A stretch of DNA of 39,760 nucleotides from Patescibacteria group bacterium (GCA_028286885.1 JAQBQS010000006.1:1-39760), one strand, 5' to 3'; positions 14,665 through 21,354 are shown, numbered from the stretch's first letter. The notes: a model not told the origin generated them from the letters alone. Program-made: numbers and translations.

Positions 14665-16467
14665 TTATTTTGCCGTATAAATCTGGCTGTTGGCGTAGCG
14701 CTCGAGGATTTGCGGGATGATTGCGGTCGAATCCGTAACGATAAGCGTATGCTCATTGATGAAGAAATAAGCAAGCATGAGATCTCCTTCCTTGTACGGT
14801 ACCGGAACATTAATAAGCGCATTTGGAATATTTGGCGTCGTTGCGGGAGCAATGAAATTTATGTCAGGCGCTTGAGATGTTTCCGTTGCCAATGCGACTG
14901 TTCCGCCTCCTTGAGTATGAGAAGAAGGCATTGCTTCTCCTTTCAGGTTTTTCAAATAATCTTTGTAGGAAACGGCTGTGAATGACGACGTCTGTGCGGC
15001 GACCGGAGCACTCGTCGCCGCTACCGGCTCATCAAGCGTGACCTTCGCCTTTGCGTGATAGTACAGTGCTCGCACAGGATGGTTTTCTACGATCGCATTC
15101 GTAAATGATCCGGTTCCGCTTGTCGTCTTGATATAGGCGTCGGGAAGTCCGAAGAAGATGCCGAGATCGCGCACCATCGTCGGCTCCCAATCATGAAGTC
15201 CGGAGAACGCCGTGTCGTAGTGCCCGATCGGAATGGCTAGGAAGTGGCTGGTTGTTCCGTTAAACGAGGCGGCGGCGTGCATCCATGCCGGATCAGTCAA
15301 CTGATCTCCGAATGATTCAGGGGCTGAAATGCCAAGTGCCGAGAGAACGGTTTTGATCGGCGCGCGTCCGCCTGTGCCCGCATACACGATGTCGAGAATG
15401 CTCGCGTCCGCAAGCGGTTTTGCAAGCGCGGTGCGTATAGCGGATGCAAGCGCATATGACGTTTTGTTGTCGAGCCCGATCGTCAGATGCGAATCGGCAA
15501 GGACGAGAGAATTAATCGGCGCGGCGACGGGAAGCGTTCCGGCAGGCGAATTCTTGTAGAGAACATAGCCTATGATGCCGAGCGCTACGGCTACTGCGAT
15601 GGCTGCTCCTACGATGTAAAATAAATTTTTAGTCGATCCGGGCGATACTGATTCTTTGGCCGCCTCGTCTTCTCGCGCTTTGTTCAAGAGGGACGACGCG
15701 ACTGATCCACTGTTGGAATTAACAAGCGTCGACATGTCTTGGTACATGGTTCGAGCTGTTGTAGTGGGTTCGGCTCCTCCCCCTGACGTGAGGGAGGCTG
15801 GGAGGGGGTTTTGTTCTGAATCTTCAAACCCCACCCCGGCCCTCCCCTTTGCAGGGGAGGGAGAAGCAACAGGTACTTCCATTTCGGGCGTAATCGTTTT
15901 TTCAATGGCGCTCATCGATTCCTTGATTCCCGAGAGAACCGGCACGCATTGCGTAAATCCGTCCGCCCGCGTCACATGTCCGCCGTCGGGAATGATCTGG
16001 CTTTTGATGCCGAGATTCGCCGCGAGGTTTTCGCTTACGGAGGCTGGTACGAAGGGATCATTTCCTCCCGCGAACGATTCGATGACCATCGCGTGGCTTT
16101 TGATCGCCGACCAGTCGAATGGATTCTTGAAAAATGATTCGTTGACGCGGTCGAATCCCGCGTGCCCGATTTTTTCCGCATAGCTCGCAACAAGGAAAAG
16201 TCCGTGGATCGATACCGCTGCCTTCTCGACCATGCGCAAGGCAAACGCTCCGCCTGCGCCGTGTCCGATCACGATCGTTCCTTCATCCCATTTGGATGCG
16301 TAGGCGTTCGCAACCGCCATCCATGAATCGAGCGATTGTCCCGCAGGCGTCGGGAATTTCGGCACGACGACAAAATATCCCATTTCTTCAAGCGCCGTTT
16401 TCATCCACGCATACCATTCCGATACCGGATCGGAAAATGCGTCGTGGAAAATGTACGCTGATTTCAT
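14665..16467 (-). CDS. degenerate alpha/beta hydrolase fused to a membrane anchor and outer domain
   Basis: Three-part protein of 600 residues. Residues 1-185 look like the RBBP9/YdeN serine-hydrolase family (AYIFHDAFSDPVSEWYAWMK, then the nucleophile elbow region IVIGHGAGGAFAL, FAGGNDPFVP with the acid and DGGHVTRADGF with the histidine). The nucleophile elbow normally reads GHSxGG; here Ser is Gly, so it is probably not catalytic. Residues about 195-270 are a Pro/Ser/Thr linker partly encoded by a palindromic repeat element. A transmembrane helix follows (FYIVGAAIAVAVALGIIGYVLY), then a roughly 290-residue domain, predicted outside, of unknown type. The topology would place the hydrolase-like domain in the cytoplasm. 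Start: TATACT with extended TGG ends 7 nt before the ATG. Confidence 0.88.
   Translation of the reverse strand: MKSAYIFHDAFSDPVSEWYAWMKTALEEMGYFVVVPKFPTPAGQSLDSWMAVANAYASKWDEGTIVIGHGAGGAFALRMVEKAAVSIHGLFLVASYAEKIGHAGFDRVNESFFKNPFDWSAIKSHAMVIESFAGGNDPFVPASVSENLAANLGIKSQIIPDGGHVTRADGFTQCVPVLSGIKESMSAIEKTITPEMEVPVASPSPAKGRAGVGFEDSEQNPLPASLTSGGGAEPTTTARTMYQDMSTLVNSNSGSVASSLLNKAREDEAAKESVSPGSTKNLFYIVGAAIAVAVALGIIGYVLYKNSPAGTLPVAAPINSLVLADSHLTIGLDNKTSYALASAIRTALAKPLADASILDIVYAGTGGRAPIKTVLSALGISAPESFGDQLTDPAWMHAAASFNGTTSHFLAIPIGHYDTAFSGLHDWEPTMVRDLGIFFGLPDAYIKTTSGTGSFTNAIVENHPVRALYYHAKAKVTLDEPVAATSAPVAAQTSSFTAVSYKDYLKNLKGEAMPSSHTQGGGTVALATETSQAPDINFIAPATTPNIPNALINVPVPYKEGDLMLAYFFINEHTLIVTDSTAIIPQILERYANSQIYTAK
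15774..15863. repeat. palindromic repeat element inside the hydrolase-fusion gene
   Basis: GC-rich element made of two arms that pair over about 20 bp (GGGAGGCTGGGAGGGGGTTT against AAACCCCACCCCGGCCCTCCC), each arm ending in its own small hairpin (CTCCCCCTGACGTGAGGGAG and CCCTCCCCTTTGCAGGGGAG). It lies in frame and adds about 30 residues (SPSPAKGRAGVGF ... LPASLTSGGGAE) to the linker. Sequences of this general look occur as dispersed repeats in many bacterial genomes. The borders are my estimate. Confidence 0.7.
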
Positions 16468-16474
16468 TGCGACA

Positions 16475-16480
16475 AGTATA
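16475..16480 (-). promoter_or_regulatory. extended -10 box of the hydrolase-fusion gene
   Basis: TGGTATACT on the minus strand, 7 nt from the ATG at 16467. The TGGTA comes from the foot of the long perfect hairpin next to it. Confidence 0.6.
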
Positions 16481-16529
16481 CCACCACACCAATTACTAAA
16501 AAAGATTTTTAGTAATTGGTGTGGTGGTA
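16479..16529. repeat. 51-bp perfect inverted repeat (24-bp arms)
   Basis: TACCACCACACCAATTACTA... pairs perfectly with its complement over 24 bp around a 3-nt loop (AGA). It lies between the hydrolase-fusion promoter and the small gene ending at 16545. The A/T run is at the tip rather than the base, unlike the terminators here. Confidence 0.9.
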
Positions 16530-16544
16530 AACCCCTTCCAGATT

Positions 16545-16820
16545 TTATTTAAAATAAAAAGCACGCCGTCTGGCGCGCTGTTTTTCTTGCTTTACTTCTT
16601 CGTTTCGTATGAGGCAATCCTTGGTGTTTTGCTGGCTCTTAATTCTATTTTTCTTGAGGAGCTTTTGGAGAATAAATTCTTCTGATACTTCAGCAGGATT
16701 TACTTGAAATGCTCCCGATAATTTTGCCATCGGGCTTCTTGTAAGCCGTGATGTTGCTCCGGCCTTATCTGCCAGCTTGAGAATAGCCCATTCATCTTCC
16801 AGATCTATCTTGTATTTCAT
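16545..16820 (-). CDS. small basic protein of unknown function (91 aa)
   Basis: Not recognised. 91 residues, no signal peptide or membrane segment. The N-terminal half is mixed (KYKIDLEDEWAILKLADKAGATSRLTRSPMAKL), the C-terminal half strongly basic (KLLKKNRIKSQ ... KQEKQRARRRAFYFK), which would suit nucleic-acid binding. It ends 15 nt before the 51-bp perfect hairpin and is divergent from the DUF1360-like gene. No Shine-Dalgarno sequence is seen. Because it is short and isolated I am less sure that it is real. Confidence 0.55.
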   Translation of the reverse strand: MKYKIDLEDEWAILKLADKAGATSRLTRSPMAKLSGAFQVNPAEVSEEFILQKLLKKNRIKSQQNTKDCLIRNEEVKQEKQRARRRAFYFK

Positions 16821-16890
16821 TGTATAGGATTTGATAAGAGTGTATTCCTTTTCAAGAAAACGTCAAGGTGCTGTGCACAGCCATTTGTGA

Positions 16891-16896
16891 TACGCT
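16891..16896 (+). promoter_or_regulatory. extended -10 box of the DUF1360-like gene
   Basis: TGATACGCT on the plus strand, 8 nt before the ATG at 16905; it selects this start over the codon 18 nt upstream. Confidence 0.5.
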
Positions 16897-16904
16897 CAAT
16901 TCAT

Positions 16905-17423
16905 ATGAACTCAAACGAATTTCTCCACGCCTCGTTTGCCGAGGCTCGCCGCGCCTACCGGCTGCAGAATGTCTTCAATGCGATTTTCTGCCTCCTGTTT
17001 TTAGGCCTCGTCGTTCTCGCGACTGTTTTTATTCCCCATATTGAGATCTCGCTTCTTTCGCTCTCCGCGTTCCAAGTTGCCGTTCTCGTCTTGTCCGTAT
17101 TTCGCCTGACGCGCCTGACCGTATCTGACGCGATCATGCAGTGGCTGCGCGACTGCTTCATGAACGTGACGTCCGCAAATGAAAACGGCGCATTCGTCAT
17201 GAAAACCGAGCTTCCGAAATCCGGATTCAAGCGCGAAGTTTCCGTTCTTCTCTCTTGTCCGTGGTGCACGTCGATGTGGTGGTCGCTTATCTCGATTATC
17301 ATCTGGATCGCGGTTCCCGCATCGCACTTCGTCTTTTACATCCTGGCGCTCTCCGGTGCGGCAACGCTTCTCTATTTGTTCGCAGTTTTGATGATCAAGG
17401 GAACGGATAAATTGAAGCAATAA
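16905..17423 (+). CDS. DUF1360-like small membrane protein
   Basis: A 172-residue integral membrane protein with about three helices: residues 25-50 (FNAIFCLLFLGLVVLATVFI), 52-70 and the C-terminal pair (SLISIIIWIAVPASHFVFYILALSGAATLLYLF). The signature FRLTRLTVSDAIMQWLRDCF followed by LSCPWCTSMWW matches DUF1360, known from Bacillus YjcA-type proteins; the function of the family is not established. The CPWC pair could be redox-active or bind metal, but this is speculation. It stands alone and ends at a perfect bidirectional terminator. Confidence 0.85.
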   Translation: MNSNEFLHASFAEARRAYRLQNVFNAIFCLLFLGLVVLATVFIPHIEISLLSLSAFQVAVLVLSVFRLTRLTVSDAIMQWLRDCFMNVTSANENGAFVMKTELPKSGFKREVSVLLSCPWCTSMWWSLISIIIWIAVPASHFVFYILALSGAATLLYLFAVLMIKGTDKLKQ

Positions 17424-17434
17424 ATTAAACTTAA

Positions 17435-17466
17435 AAGATAAAAACTCCGCGCGGAGTTTTTATCTT
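17435..17466. terminator. bidirectional terminator
   Basis: Perfect 32-bp palindrome, AAGATAAAAACTCCGC and its complement, with A and T runs in both arms. It separates the convergent stops at 17423 (+) and 17473 (-). Confidence 0.9.
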
Positions 17467-17472
17467 GGATCA

Positions 17473-18303
17473 TTATTTTTTAATATAAAAATATCTCCCA
17501 AGAATCCTTCTGAATTTCTCGGCACGTTTTGCGTTTTTGGAAATGACAAGTTTGTTTTTTCCTTTCAGCGCGGAAACATCCTGAAATTCTTTCATTGTTT
17601 TCTCGTCAAGGATCGAATGGTTCTTATAAACAGAATCAAGTCTTTCTGCAACGGCAGGAGACAGAAATCCTTCGATCATATAATCCCCGATCGCATTGCA
17701 ATAGTAATTTTCTTTGAATCCGAAATTCTCTTTTGCCAAATAATATTGTCCTTGTGTGCCGTCGAAATTTCTTTTTACGATCCTATCAAGCGGGTCGGCA
17801 TGTCCGACTGCTATGAAAATCTGGCGCCTCGTCGCGAATGACTTCTCGACGAGAATTCTGTCCGTTTCCTTGCGCATAAAATACGCCCAGTCGTGCGGAT
17901 TGTAAATATAGACAGGATTGTTGTTCTTCAAAACTTCCAAAAACAAATACAGCGCATGCGACCAAAACACGTCGAGCTCGACAAGTGTTCGGAACGAATA
18001 AGTCATTTTCTCCCCTTCGCGCATATTCAAGAATCCCGCATCGTTCGTCGGTTGCGAATAGGAATATCCTGCGATAGTAAAATAATTCTGCATTTTGCTG
18101 ATCCATAATGATGAGAGAGAAACCGTCTTGTTTGCGACAGTAACAATTTCTCTTGCTTTCATAACTCGAAGCGTCCGATAAACGCCCTGCCGCGTTGCGC
18201 CCTTACGTTTCCTTCCGACCGTTGAAATTAATTCTTCAATCGAAAGAGGCCCTTCTTTCAGGATATCCAATAGATAGTCTTCAATTGTTTTGAGATGCTT
18301 CAT
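17473..18303 (-). CDS. winged-helix DNA-binding protein with unknown C-terminal domain
   Basis: A 276-residue probable transcription regulator. Residues 1-75 fit a winged helix (LDILKEGPLSIEELISTV, then the recognition-like TRQGVYRTLRVMKAREIVTV). Residues about 95-250 form an unrecognised domain, with VELDVFWSHALYLFLEVL, VYIYNPHDWAYFMRKETDR and RQIFIAVGHADPLDRIVKRNF. The end is strongly basic (KNAKRAEKFRRILGRYFYIKK). It is divergent from the CGFN paralogue pair, and the gap has short repeats that could be operators, so it may control that pair and itself (inference). Its general plan, an N-terminal winged helix plus a larger effector domain, resembles the TrmB-like regulators elsewhere in the window, but it lacks their C-terminal motif. 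Confidence 0.8.
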   Translation of the reverse strand: MKHLKTIEDYLLDILKEGPLSIEELISTVGRKRKGATRQGVYRTLRVMKAREIVTVANKTVSLSSLWISKMQNYFTIAGYSYSQPTNDAGFLNMREGEKMTYSFRTLVELDVFWSHALYLFLEVLKNNNPVYIYNPHDWAYFMRKETDRILVEKSFATRRQIFIAVGHADPLDRIVKRNFDGTQGQYYLAKENFGFKENYYCNAIGDYMIEGFLSPAVAERLDSVYKNHSILDEKTMKEFQDVSALKGKNKLVISKNAKRAEKFRRILGRYFYIKK

Positions 18304-18345
18304 AAATAAACAAGTTGTTTACAAGTATGCATAATATGCAACATT
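18304..18345. promoter_or_regulatory. possible operators of the winged-helix gene
   Basis: A direct repeat ACTTGT-N5-ACTTGT (minus strand) just upstream of the ATG at 18303, and a dyad TGCATA-A-TATGCA at 18328-18340. Both lie between the regulator and the paralogue pair. Confidence 0.4.
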
Positions 18346-18370
18346 TTTAGACGAGATGCAATAAATTAAC

Positions 18371-18376
18371 TATAGT
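18371..18376 (+). promoter_or_regulatory. -10 box of the CGFN paralogue pair
   Basis: TATAGT, 35 nt before the ATG at 18412; the leader is A/T-rich with no Shine-Dalgarno sequence. No clear -35. Confidence 0.45.
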
Positions 18377-18411
18377 TTAAAAAATATTTCTTCACAATTA
18401 AAACAACCATT

Positions 18412-18801
18412 ATGTTTTGCGGATTCAACGAAAAAATGCTCGAAACCTTGTCTGGTTTCAACAAAGAACTTATTACGTACGGACTTGTTCAAAAATCCAA
18501 GGAAAATGACGAAACGACCGAACAGGCAATCCAGAGAGAAATTTCCGATATGTCGCGCTTTCTTCAGGAAACCCATCGGATACAAGATGCGTCCAAAAGA
18601 ATGATGACAGAAGGGCTTCTGAAATACTGCATTGGATTTTACATGAACATGCGCCGCAACAAGGTGGAAGATCACGAGGATATTGTAAAAAGACTCGGCG
18701 AATTCTTCATGTTCATGGATAATCACTATTATTCTGATTTGTGCCACCTTCCCGATGATATGGAAAAATTGGCCAGTGCATTAAATCAAAAAAACATTTG
18801 A
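18412..18801 (+). CDS. CGFN-motif small protein, first of a tandem pair
   Basis: A 129-residue cytoplasmic protein, helical, of unknown function. It starts MFCGFNEKMLETLSGFNKELI and is clearly paralogous to the next gene, which starts MPLCGFNQKMLDGLGLFAEGL; both then have an acidic helix (TEQAIQREISDMSRF versus IEESLKQEIKEMNIF) and end with a Tyr-Tyr-(S/D)-(D/E)-L block. The N-terminal CGFN.KML is the best-conserved part, which suggests a functional tag, modification or targeting site rather than a fold element (inference). The gap to the partner is 2 nt. Confidence 0.8.
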   Translation: MFCGFNEKMLETLSGFNKELITYGLVQKSKENDETTEQAIQREISDMSRFLQETHRIQDASKRMMTEGLLKYCIGFYMNMRRNKVEDHEDIVKRLGEFFMFMDNHYYSDLCHLPDDMEKLASALNQKNI

Positions 18802-18803
18802 TT

Positions 18804-19199
18804 ATGCCACTCTGCGGATTCAATCAAAAAATGCTCGACGGGCTTGGACTCTTCGCCGAAGGGCTCTGGGAGCAAGCCATCAAACGTTCCGAGGAAGACA
18901 AAGTTTCCATCGAGGAATCATTGAAACAAGAAATCAAGGAGATGAACATCTTCAAGGAAATTCTTGCCGAAAAAGATCCCAAGAAAGTCCAAGGCCTTCA
19001 CGGAATTGCGTTTCTCGCCCAAGCTCTTTATGGCCATGCGCTCGATACTGATTCGCATAAAGAATCATACGATCAAGGATTTGCCCGCGAACGAAAACTT
19101 TTCCAAGATGTCGACGCGAAATACTATGATGAGCTCCGACCAAGCTTCGGACCGGAAGAAGCACTTCGCAAGCTCGGCGAGATCATCGAAATCCTGTAA
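18804..19199 (+). CDS. CGFN-motif small protein, second of a tandem pair
   Basis: A 131-residue protein, paralogue of its upstream neighbour, with the shared N-terminus CGFN.KML and a shared helical core. Alternative starts: ATG at 18804, 2 nt after the upstream stop, or TTG at 18798, which would overlap that stop in a TTGA. Either way the two are translationally coupled. It has KYYDELRPSFGPEEALRKLGEI near its end, matching HYYSDLCHLPDDMEKLASAL in the partner. Function unknown. A tandem duplication kept as two diverged copies suggests a hetero-oligomer or two related partners. Confidence 0.8.
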   Translation: MPLCGFNQKMLDGLGLFAEGLWEQAIKRSEEDKVSIEESLKQEIKEMNIFKEILAEKDPKKVQGLHGIAFLAQALYGHALDTDSHKESYDQGFARERKLFQDVDAKYYDELRPSFGPEEALRKLGEIIEIL

Positions 19200-19202
19200 C
19201 AC

Positions 19203-19229
19203 AAAACCGCTCCCTCGAGCGGTTTTTTT
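19203..19229. terminator. bidirectional terminator
   Basis: AAAACCGCTC/GAGCGGTTTT, 10-bp perfect stem with loop CCTC, T run on the plus strand and A run ahead. Shared by the paralogue pair (+) and the NYN gene (-). Confidence 0.9.
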
Positions 19230-19231
19230 AT

Positions 19232-19924
19232 TTATTTCGAATTCGGTTTTTTCGTTTCTCCGCCGTTCGCGGTTTTCTTCTGTCCTCCTCGCCCTCGCCT
19301 ATTTCGTCCTTTCGGTTTTGGTTTTTCCTGAAGCGCGTTTTGGACTGCGGTTGGCGTTACACCCTTTGGAGTTTTTGGATTTTGGTTGTTCGCAGGCGCC
19401 GTCTGTTTTCTTGGCGAGTATCCGATCAGGTATCGCTGCGGGTCTTCGGACAGATCCAAGAAGTCATCAGTAATTTCTTTCAAGTTCATCGAAGATGATT
19501 TCCCGAATGACACGACTTCGACTTGGCATCCCTCGTTGATCTGCAGATACTCGACGAGCGGAATGAAATCCCCGTCGCCCGACACGATGATGACCGTGTC
19601 GAGTTTTGGCGCCATCTTGATCGCGTCGACCGCGAGTCCGACGTCCCAGTCGCCCTTCTTGGCACCGCTTGAAAATATCTGGAGGTCTTTGGTTTTGGTC
19701 TCGATGCCGACTTGGGTCAATGCTTCAAAAAATGCTTTCTCATCTCCTGCTTCGGACGTGATGACGTACGCGATCGCGCGAACGAGCTTTCGTCCCGCGA
19801 GGGCTGATTTGACGACCTCGCCGAAATTGACGCGACGGTTGAATAAATTTCGCGCGCTATGATATAAATTTTGCGCGTCGATGAAAATTCCAACGCGCTG
19901 TTCCGGATGCTTGATGATGCTCAT
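19232..19924 (-). CDS. NYN-domain (LabA/DUF88-type) putative RNase
   Basis: A 230-residue protein whose first 170 residues match the NYN domain, a PIN-like fold with metal-dependent RNase activity in studied members. Visible conserved acidic sites: FIDAQNLYHSA (first Asp), DWDVGLAVDAIKM, VIIVSGDGDFIPLVEYLQ, and the closing VSFGKSSSMNLKEITDDFLDL. The C-terminal 50 residues are Lys/Arg/Gly/Pro-rich (KPKGRNRRGRGGQKK), a likely RNA-binding tail. Targets are unknown. TAGACT with extended TGA lies 6 nt before the ATG, so it is probably leaderless. Confidence 0.92.
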   Translation of the reverse strand: MSIIKHPEQRVGIFIDAQNLYHSARNLFNRRVNFGEVVKSALAGRKLVRAIAYVITSEAGDEKAFFEALTQVGIETKTKDLQIFSSGAKKGDWDVGLAVDAIKMAPKLDTVIIVSGDGDFIPLVEYLQINEGCQVEVVSFGKSSSMNLKEITDDFLDLSEDPQRYLIGYSPRKQTAPANNQNPKTPKGVTPTAVQNALQEKPKPKGRNRRGRGGQKKTANGGETKKPNSK

Positions 19925-19930
19925 AGTCCA

Positions 19931-19936
19931 AGTCTA
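19931..19936 (-). promoter_or_regulatory. extended -10 box of the NYN gene
   Basis: TGATAGACT on the minus strand, 6 nt before the ATG; it follows directly on the terminator of the DUF2283 gene. Confidence 0.5.
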
Positions 19937-19950
19937 TCAAGGTTTCAAAA

Positions 19951-19970
19951 ATAAAACACCCGTTTGGGTG
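19951..19970 (-). terminator. terminator of the DUF2283 gene
   Basis: CACCCAAACGGGTG hairpin then TTTTAT on the minus strand. Almost identical, flanks included, to the rpsO terminator at 20473-20495. Confidence 0.75.
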
Positions 19971-19971
19971 A

Positions 19972-20196
19972 TTATGCAAATTCGGGAATTGGAAAGGCTT
20001 TTTTGCCAAGAGTTATTTCAGGCTTCTTGTTTTTGCCAAGAATGCTTGAGGCGTTAAGAATTTCCAGATGCAAGGCATCGCCTTTTTTGTCCACGTCAAG
20101 CATGACTCCGTCAGAAACGGAAATCGTTCTGGCAACCTTGCCTGCACGGATCGTCAGGTTCAGCGCATCGACTGACTTGTCATACGTGATTTTCAT
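19972..20196 (-). CDS. DUF2283 protein, possible antitoxin-like partner
   Basis: 74 residues, matching DUF2283: MKITYDKSVDALNLTIRAGKVARTISVSDGVMLDVDKKGDALHLEILNAS is the characteristic pattern (K-x-x-Y-D-x-x-x-D-A-L ... D-x-x-G-x-x-x-x-L-E-I). It lies 12 nt after a DUF4258 gene. DUF4258 and DUF2283 often occur as neighbours, and the arrangement resembles a toxin-antitoxin module, though I know of no firm proof for this family. Alternatively the pair has a housekeeping role. A terminator follows directly. Confidence 0.88.
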   Translation of the reverse strand: MKITYDKSVDALNLTIRAGKVARTISVSDGVMLDVDKKGDALHLEILNASSILGKNKKPEITLGKKAFPIPEFA

Positions 20197-20208
20197 AAAA
20201 GTATTATA

Positions 20209-20442
20209 TCAGATATTTTTAATTCTATCAACATAGTGGGCTGTAACAACGATTTGATGATTTTTCCGATTAAAGTAAACCACTTTTAAATATTTTTTGC
20301 CAAATTTCCTATATGCTTCAAATTTGTTTTCTCTTCCTTGAATCAAAAAATCCGGCGCTGCAATTGTTTTTGAAACAGATTCTTTTGGAAGATTACGGTC
20401 TTTTATTTTTTCCAAGGAATGTTTGCTCCAAAAAATCGTCAT
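20209..20442 (-). CDS. DUF4258 protein, possible RelE/BECR-like toxin
   Basis: 77 residues from MTIFWSKHSLEKIKDRNLPKESVSKTI. The pattern (S/H-x-H-x-x-x-x-x-x-x-R at the start, then a central FEAYRKFGKKYLKVVYF and the end IVVTAHYVDRIK) fits DUF4258, small proteins suspected to share the RelE-like RNase fold. I choose the internal ATG because the upstream extension of the frame runs back through the rpsO terminator side and has no similarity. Partner: DUF2283, 12 nt downstream. Catalytic residues cannot be assigned with confidence. Confidence 0.82.
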   Translation of the reverse strand: MTIFWSKHSLEKIKDRNLPKESVSKTIAAPDFLIQGRENKFEAYRKFGKKYLKVVYFNRKNHQIVVTAHYVDRIKNI

Positions 20443-20472
20443 GAAACTATGATTGCATGGAGCGATAAAGAA

Positions 20473-20495
20473 AAAATAAAACACCCGTTCGGGTG
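20473..20495 (-). terminator. rpsO terminator
   Basis: CACCCG/CGGGTG stem, 2-nt loop, TTTTATTTTTT on the minus strand, 2 nt after the rpsO stop. Confidence 0.85.
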
Positions 20496-20497
20496 AA

Positions 20498-20761
20498 TTA
20501 CTTGAGGCCAACCTTTTTAACGATCGTCTCGTACTTTTTTGCGTCTGACTTCTTGAGATAGTTCAGAAGCTTTCGTCGCTGCGCAACCAAGATGACCAAA
20601 CCGCGTCGTGAGTGGTTGTCCTTCTTGTGCTCCTGGAGGTGTCCCGTGAGCTGGCTGATCTGCTCGGAGATAAGAGCGATCTGGACCTCCGGGGATCCGG
20701 TGTCGCCGTCTTTTCGGCCGAAGTCCTTTGCGATCTTGGATTTTGTGGCAGTTGTTAACAT
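20498..20761 (-). CDS. rpsO: 30S ribosomal protein S15
   Basis: S15 binds the central domain of 16S rRNA and nucleates platform assembly. The 87-residue product has the usual length and the hallmark sequence: KSKIAKDFGRKDGDTGSPEVQIALISEQI, then LTGHLQEHKKDNHSRRGLVILVAQRRKLLNYLKK. The start MLTTATKSKI is clear; the frame remains open 59 codons upstream only by chance. TATAGT with extended TGC lies 9 nt upstream. In many bacteria rpsO precedes pnp, but here it stands alone. Confidence 0.98.
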   Translation of the reverse strand: MLTTATKSKIAKDFGRKDGDTGSPEVQIALISEQISQLTGHLQEHKKDNHSRRGLVILVAQRRKLLNYLKKSDAKKYETIVKKVGLK

Positions 20762-20819
20762 AGTGGTGCGACTATAGCACGGATGATTTTTTTGCGCAAG
20801 GGGACTGCCTTGGCAATAA

Positions 20820-20840
20820 AAAAGCCCCAAAGAGGGGCCT
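20820..20840 (-). terminator. terminator of the small membrane-protein gene
   Basis: GGCCCC/GGGGC stem with a 5-nt loop, then TTTTTTAT on the minus strand, 7 nt after the stop at 20847. Confidence 0.8.
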
Positions 20841-20846
20841 AGAAGG

Positions 20847-21254
20847 TCATGGACGAGTGTATCCGAAGAGCCGATTGAGCTCGCTTTCGGCATAGCGTTT
20901 CTGGATTTCCTCAAGTTCCGCAGTCGATTTTCTGTCATGCTTGCGCTGCCAGATCTGCATGCGAAGCCATGCGTACACGATCGTCTCGGATTTGAGAAGA
21001 AAGAGCGTCGCGATGAAAGACGGAATCAGGAGCATCAGGAACTTGAGAAAGACCAAAAAAAGCGCCATTGCGACATCCCGCACAGAAGTTGCCTGCCATA
21101 GGTTTGTCGGGAAAAATAAATGGCCCAAAAAGATGAATGCCGCGATCGCCACGATCAGCGCGATGATGAATCGCAGGCCGAGAGCAAGGACGTCGCCTTT
21201 CATCATTCCTTCGGTAGCGGTAATCTTGACTGCAAGAGCTGTTAACTTCTTCAT
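20847..21254 (-). CDS. small membrane protein of unknown function (135 aa)
   Basis: Two strong transmembrane helices (about residues 26-47 LGLRFIIALIVAIAAFIFLG and 63-88 MALFLVFLKFLMLLIPSFIATLFLL) with a charged cytoplasmic-looking tail (WQRKHDRKSTAELEEIQKRYAESELNRLF). Not recognised. It lies upstream of rpsO on the same strand but is separated by its own terminator, so it is a separate unit. The tail is predicted helical and could bind a soluble partner. Confidence 0.8.
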   Translation of the reverse strand: MKKLTALAVKITATEGMMKGDVLALGLRFIIALIVAIAAFIFLGHLFFPTNLWQATSVRDVAMALFLVFLKFLMLLIPSFIATLFLLKSETIVYAWLRMQIWQRKHDRKSTAELEEIQKRYAESELNRLFGYTRP

Positions 21255-21342
21255 AGTGAATGGATTTATTGAGTTATGAATTTTCCATTCCAGTTAATAC
21301 CTCTGGCGCATTCTTGTCAAGAATCCGTGCGTGTTCTTCTGA

Positions 21343-21348
21343 TATAAT
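21343..21348 (+). promoter_or_regulatory. extended -10 box of the recombinase gene
   Basis: TGATATAAT, a perfect extended -10, 6 nt before the ATG at 21355: leaderless. Confidence 0.65.
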
Positions 21349-21354
21349 GAATGC

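Noticed and set aside
16479-16529. Long hairpin as an ordinary terminator
   Set aside because: The T run is at the tip, not after the stem, and the neighbouring gene ends 15 nt away on the opposite side of a non-T-rich foot; kept as a repeat.
20762-20938. Longer S15 start 59 codons upstream
   Set aside because: S15 length and similarity begin at MLTTATKSKI, and the extension covers the terminator of the upstream gene.
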